A DNA stretch of 64,000 nt from Pseudobutyrivibrio sp. 49 (GTDB taxonomy: Bacteria; Bacillota; Clostridia; Lachnospirales; Lachnospiraceae), in contig NZ_FNDP01000001.1 of assembly GCF_900100545.1 (NCBI RefSeq), positions 535,115 to 599,114 of the forward strand, written 5' to 3'. Positions 61,495 through 64,000 of the stretch are shown here, in pieces; position 1 is the first letter of the stretch; the number at the start of each line of letters is the position of its first letter. The notes beneath the pieces were generated by a model. The model saw only the letters and a program-made list of their open reading frames with translations, was not told the DNA's origin and searched no databases. The position numbers were made by a program, and so were the translations under genes.

Positions 61495-62781
61495 GTGTTA
61501 AATATTTATAAAGAATTTGGAATTTCAAATGAAGTTTTTAATTTCGGTGCATCTGTTATTGATTCTCTTGAAGCACGTTTCAAGGAAATCGATGAAGTGG
61601 CAGAGTACAATCAATTAAAGGTTATCAAGGCTATGCAGGAACATCGAGTAGCTGCAGAGTGCTTTAATACATCCACTGGTTATGGTTATGATGATGTGGG
61701 ACGAGATACTCTTGAAAAGGTATATGCATCTGTATTCAAGACAGAAGATGCACTTGTTCGTCCACAGATTACATGTGGTACACACGCACTTGCACTTGCT
61801 CTTATGAGTAATTTACGTCCTGGTGACGAGCTTTTATCGCCTGTAGGAAAGCCATATGACACATTGGAAGAGGTTATCGGTATTCGTCCTTCAAATGGTT
61901 CACTTGCTGAATATGGAATCACATACGCTCAGGTAGATTTACTTGAAGACGGTGGTTTTGATTTTGATGGTATAAAGGCAGCAATAAACGAACGTACTAA
62001 GCTTGTTACTATCCAGCGTTCAAAGGGATACGCAAATCGCCCTACACTTTCTGTTGAGGCAATAGGAGAACTTATCTCATTTATCAAGGGAATTAAGCCA
62101 GACATTATCTGCATGGTTGATAACTGCTACGGTGAGTTTGTTGAGAAAATAGAACCTACAGAAGTAGGAGCTGATATGTGTGTTGGTTCACTTATTAAAA
62201 ATCCAGGTGGCGGTCTTGCCCCAATTGGTGGTTATATTGTTGGAACAAAGGCTTGCGTAGAAAATGCCGCTCACAGACTTACAAGTCCAGGTCTCGGTAA
62301 AGAAGTTGGCGCATCACTTGGCATCATGCAATCCTTCTATCAGGGATTTTTCCTTGCTCCAACAGTAGTAGCAGGCGCTTTAAAGGGTGCAATTTTTGCT
62401 GCAAATCTCTATGAGAAATTAGGTTTCCTTTGCATCCCAAATGCAACAGAACCTCGCTACGACATAATTCAGGCTGTTACCTTCAACAAGCCAGAAGGCC
62501 TTATAGCTTTCTGTGAAGGAATTCAGGCTGCAGCACCTGTAGATTCATACGTTACACCAGAGCCATGGGATATGCCGGGCTATGATAGCCAGGTTATAAT
62601 GGCAGCAGGTGCCTTTGTTCAGGGTTCTTCCATCGAACTTTCTGCAGATGGTCCGCTTAGAGCACCATATACTGCATTTTTCCAAGGTGGATTAACATGG
62701 AATCACGCTAAGCTTGGTATCCTTAAATCCCTGCAAAAACTTGTAAACAGCAACCTTGTGAACCCTAGTCAACTGTGCTAA
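61495..62781 (+). CDS. Methionine gamma-lyase-like PLP protein (YnbB family)
   Basis: This 428-residue protein belongs to the family often called aluminium-resistance or methionine gamma-lyase family protein (YnbB). It has the PLP-enzyme fold: CGTHALALAL near the cofactor phosphate, VDNCYGEF with the ring-stacking Asp, and SLIKNPGGGLAP with the Schiff-base Lys. The true reaction in Gram-positive bacteria is not settled. Translation starts at GTG, 1 base after miaA. Its stop codon lies inside the -10 of the mreB promoter. Confidence 0.9.
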   Translation: MLNIYKEFGISNEVFNFGASVIDSLEARFKEIDEVAEYNQLKVIKAMQEHRVAAECFNTSTGYGYDDVGRDTLEKVYASVFKTEDALVRPQITCGTHALALALMSNLRPGDELLSPVGKPYDTLEEVIGIRPSNGSLAEYGITYAQVDLLEDGGFDFDGIKAAINERTKLVTIQRSKGYANRPTLSVEAIGELISFIKGIKPDIICMVDNCYGEFVEKIEPTEVGADMCVGSLIKNPGGGLAPIGGYIVGTKACVENAAHRLTSPGLGKEVGASLGIMQSFYQGFFLAPTVVAGALKGAIFAANLYEKLGFLCIPNATEPRYDIIQAVTFNKPEGLIAFCEGIQAAAPVDSYVTPEPWDMPGYDSQVIMAAGAFVQGSSIELSADGPLRAPYTAFFQGGLTWNHAKLGILKSLQKLVNSNLVNPSQLC

Positions 62782-62784
62782 AAT
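62756..62784 (+). promoter_or_regulatory. mreB promoter
   Basis: TTGTGA (62756-62761) and TAAAAT (62779-62784) have a 17-base spacer. The -10 overlaps the TAA stop of the preceding gene. The leader to the mreB ATG would be about 40 bases with a GGAGG site. Confidence 0.6.
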
Positions 62785-62830
62785 TTCATTGATTATGGTT
62801 TTTTACTAAAATATTTTTTGGAGGAAAGTT

Positions 62831-63844
62831 ATGCCAGGTTCATTCGGTATTGATATAGGAACACAGAATCTTAAAATTTTCAGTGGTTCTAACAGTCAGA
62901 CAATTAACATTAAAAATACTATTGCTATTGTAAATAAAAATCAGATGTACGCATACGGAGACAGCGCTTATTCAATGTATGAAAAGGCTCCTGATACAAT
63001 TGAGGTTTCCTTCCCAATCGTTTCAGGTGTTATTGCTGATTTTGATAATATGCAGACTATGCTTTTCGAAGTACTCGAGAAGGAACTTAAGGGAAAAATC
63101 AAGGGAGCAGATATTGTTGTAGCTGTTCCTACAGATATTACAGAAGTAGAGAAGAAAGCATTCTCAGACTTATTCAGCAAATCAAAGAATAAACCACATT
63201 CCATCAAAGTATGCGAGAAGCCAATCGCATGCGCTATCGGAATGGGACTTGATGTATCTGAGCCTACAGGTGTTATGGTAGTAGACTTAGGTGCAGATAC
63301 AACAGAAATTTCTGTTATTTCTCTTGGTGGACTTGTTTTATCTGAGCTTTTACCATTCGGTGGAAACCAGATTGATGAATCCATCGTTACATATCTCAAG
63401 AGAAACTATAACCTTGTTATTGGTCAGAAGACAGCAAAGCAGCTTAAAGAGGAAATCGGTTCTGCAGTCGAAGGCAGAGGAGAGAAGCTTACTGTAGTAG
63501 GTCGTGATGTTGTAAGTGGCCTTCCAATCGAAATGGAGATTGAAAGTGACGTTATTTACAATGCAATCAAGAGCGATTTAGAGAGTTTCTGCACAAATGT
63601 AAAGCTTATTCTTGAGAAGGTTCCACCAGAACTTGCAAAAGATATTGTACATTCTGGAATTTATCTTACAGGTGGTACATCTCAGCTTCATCAGCTTACA
63701 GATTTATTCTCTGAGGTTACAAACATTAAGGTTAATGCTATCGATGAGCCTCAGGAATCATGTGTCCGCGGTCTTGGTCAGGTTCTTACTGATGCAAAAT
63801 ACAAGAAATACGGATACAGTATGAAGACAAGAATTTTCAAATAA
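62831..63844 (+). CDS. mreB: Rod shape-determining protein MreB
   Basis: MreB is the actin-like filament that directs cell elongation. The 337-residue protein has the phosphate-1 motif FGIDIGTQNLKI, the VVDLGADTTEISVI phosphate-2 motif and the adenosine motif YLTGGTSQL. Length is typical. A GGAGG site precedes the ATG. mreC follows after 12 bases, as is usual. Confidence 0.93.
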   Translation: MPGSFGIDIGTQNLKIFSGSNSQTINIKNTIAIVNKNQMYAYGDSAYSMYEKAPDTIEVSFPIVSGVIADFDNMQTMLFEVLEKELKGKIKGADIVVAVPTDITEVEKKAFSDLFSKSKNKPHSIKVCEKPIACAIGMGLDVSEPTGVMVVDLGADTTEISVISLGGLVLSELLPFGGNQIDESIVTYLKRNYNLVIGQKTAKQLKEEIGSAVEGRGEKLTVVGRDVVSGLPIEMEIESDVIYNAIKSDLESFCTNVKLILEKVPPELAKDIVHSGIYLTGGTSQLHQLTDLFSEVTNIKVNAIDEPQESCVRGLGQVLTDAKYKKYGYSMKTRIFK

Positions 63845-63856
63845 TACAGAGGTAAT

Positions 63857-64000
63857 ATGAGACAAAGAAAAGCAAATGGTGGTATTCCAAGTAAATATTT
63901 GCTCACCATCTTATCTATTATTTGTATAATGCTTTTGTTTTTTAGTTATTCAACTGGCTTTTCAGGTGGTCCCTTGGAGACAATAGCCAACCATATTTTC
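63857..64000 (+). CDS. mreC: MreC, 5' part only
   Basis: The first 48 codons of this gene are present and the frame is open to the window end. They encode a basic N-terminus (MRQRKANGGIPSKYL) and one membrane segment (about residues 15-33), then SGGPLETIANHIF, as in MreC. MreC is the periplasm-facing elongasome scaffold. Identification relies on position after mreB and on topology. A GAGGT site precedes the ATG. Confidence 0.8.
   Translation, partial: MRQRKANGGIPSKYLLTILSIICIMLLFFSYSTGFSGGPLETIANHIF

Overview
The window reads as a chromosomal segment of an anaerobic, AT-rich, Gram-positive member of the Clostridia, most likely a Lachnospiraceae bacterium near Butyrivibrio or Pseudobutyrivibrio. 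That placement is inferred from protein style and gene order; no rRNA is present. Supporting points are the class III oxygen-sensitive ribonucleotide reductase with its activase, the redox repressor Rex, a CIRCE-controlled groESL operon, strong AGGAGG ribosome-binding sites, a lipoprotein with a Gram-positive style lipobox, and no outer-membrane genes. Nearly all genes lie on the + strand, intergenic gaps are short (none exceeds 300 bases), and most genes sit in tight or overlapping runs.

Layout. 1-4.9 kb: housekeeping run with the end of an FlhB-like gene, yraN, a DUF512 radical-SAM protein, der, plsY and gpsA. 4.9-9.5 kb: a sucrose module, in which a LacI-type repressor faces a PTS IIBCA transporter and a sucrose-6-phosphate hydrolase, with three matching operators between them. 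9.5-14.8 kb: an accessory-looking stretch of mixed orientation (membrane metallophosphoesterase, flavodoxin, a Cys-rich protein with U32-like features, membrane acyltransferase, metallo-beta-lactamase-fold protein, LUD protein). 14.8-18.1 kb: DNA-precursor genes nrdD, nrdG and dut behind NrdR-like repeats. 18.1-25.5 kb: a type II topoisomerase pair (topoisomerase IV type), a HAD phosphatase, a CPBP protease, a membrane protein and an alpha/beta-hydrolase-like protein. 25.6-33.3 kb: groESL, a DegV protein, purA, a DUF4340 protein, rpsO and pnp. 33.3-45.7 kb: an ABC-F ATPase, rex, a coiled-coil protein, a CBS-domain protein, a YebC-type regulator, glgA, ftsK, fhs and a zinc-ribbon/TPR membrane protein. 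45.9-51.6 kb: rlmH, a pyrimidine-nucleoside phosphorylase, phoH, a degenerate PgpH-like membrane protein, ybeY and a DUF3048 lipoprotein. 51.6-64 kb: a lipid-linked-precursor flippase, two FAD proteins, mutS, a frameshifted mutL, miaA, a methionine gamma-lyase-like PLP protein, mreB and the start of mreC.

The most notable observations are: (i) mutL is interrupted by a one-base frameshift inside ATPase motif I while mutS is intact; (ii) the gene at the conserved PgpH position between phoH and ybeY has lost the extracellular domain and its HD catalytic pair; (iii) a flavodoxin is paired with a Cys-rich protein bearing a U32-like KIEGR motif; (iv) several well-defined control regions are visible: a Rex box over the rex promoter, CIRCE plus a separate perfect 19-bp dyad at groES, an S15-type leader at rpsO, a structured pnp leader, and a promoter that would make rlmH leaderless. 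No CRISPR array, insertion sequence, prophage, tRNA or rRNA was seen.
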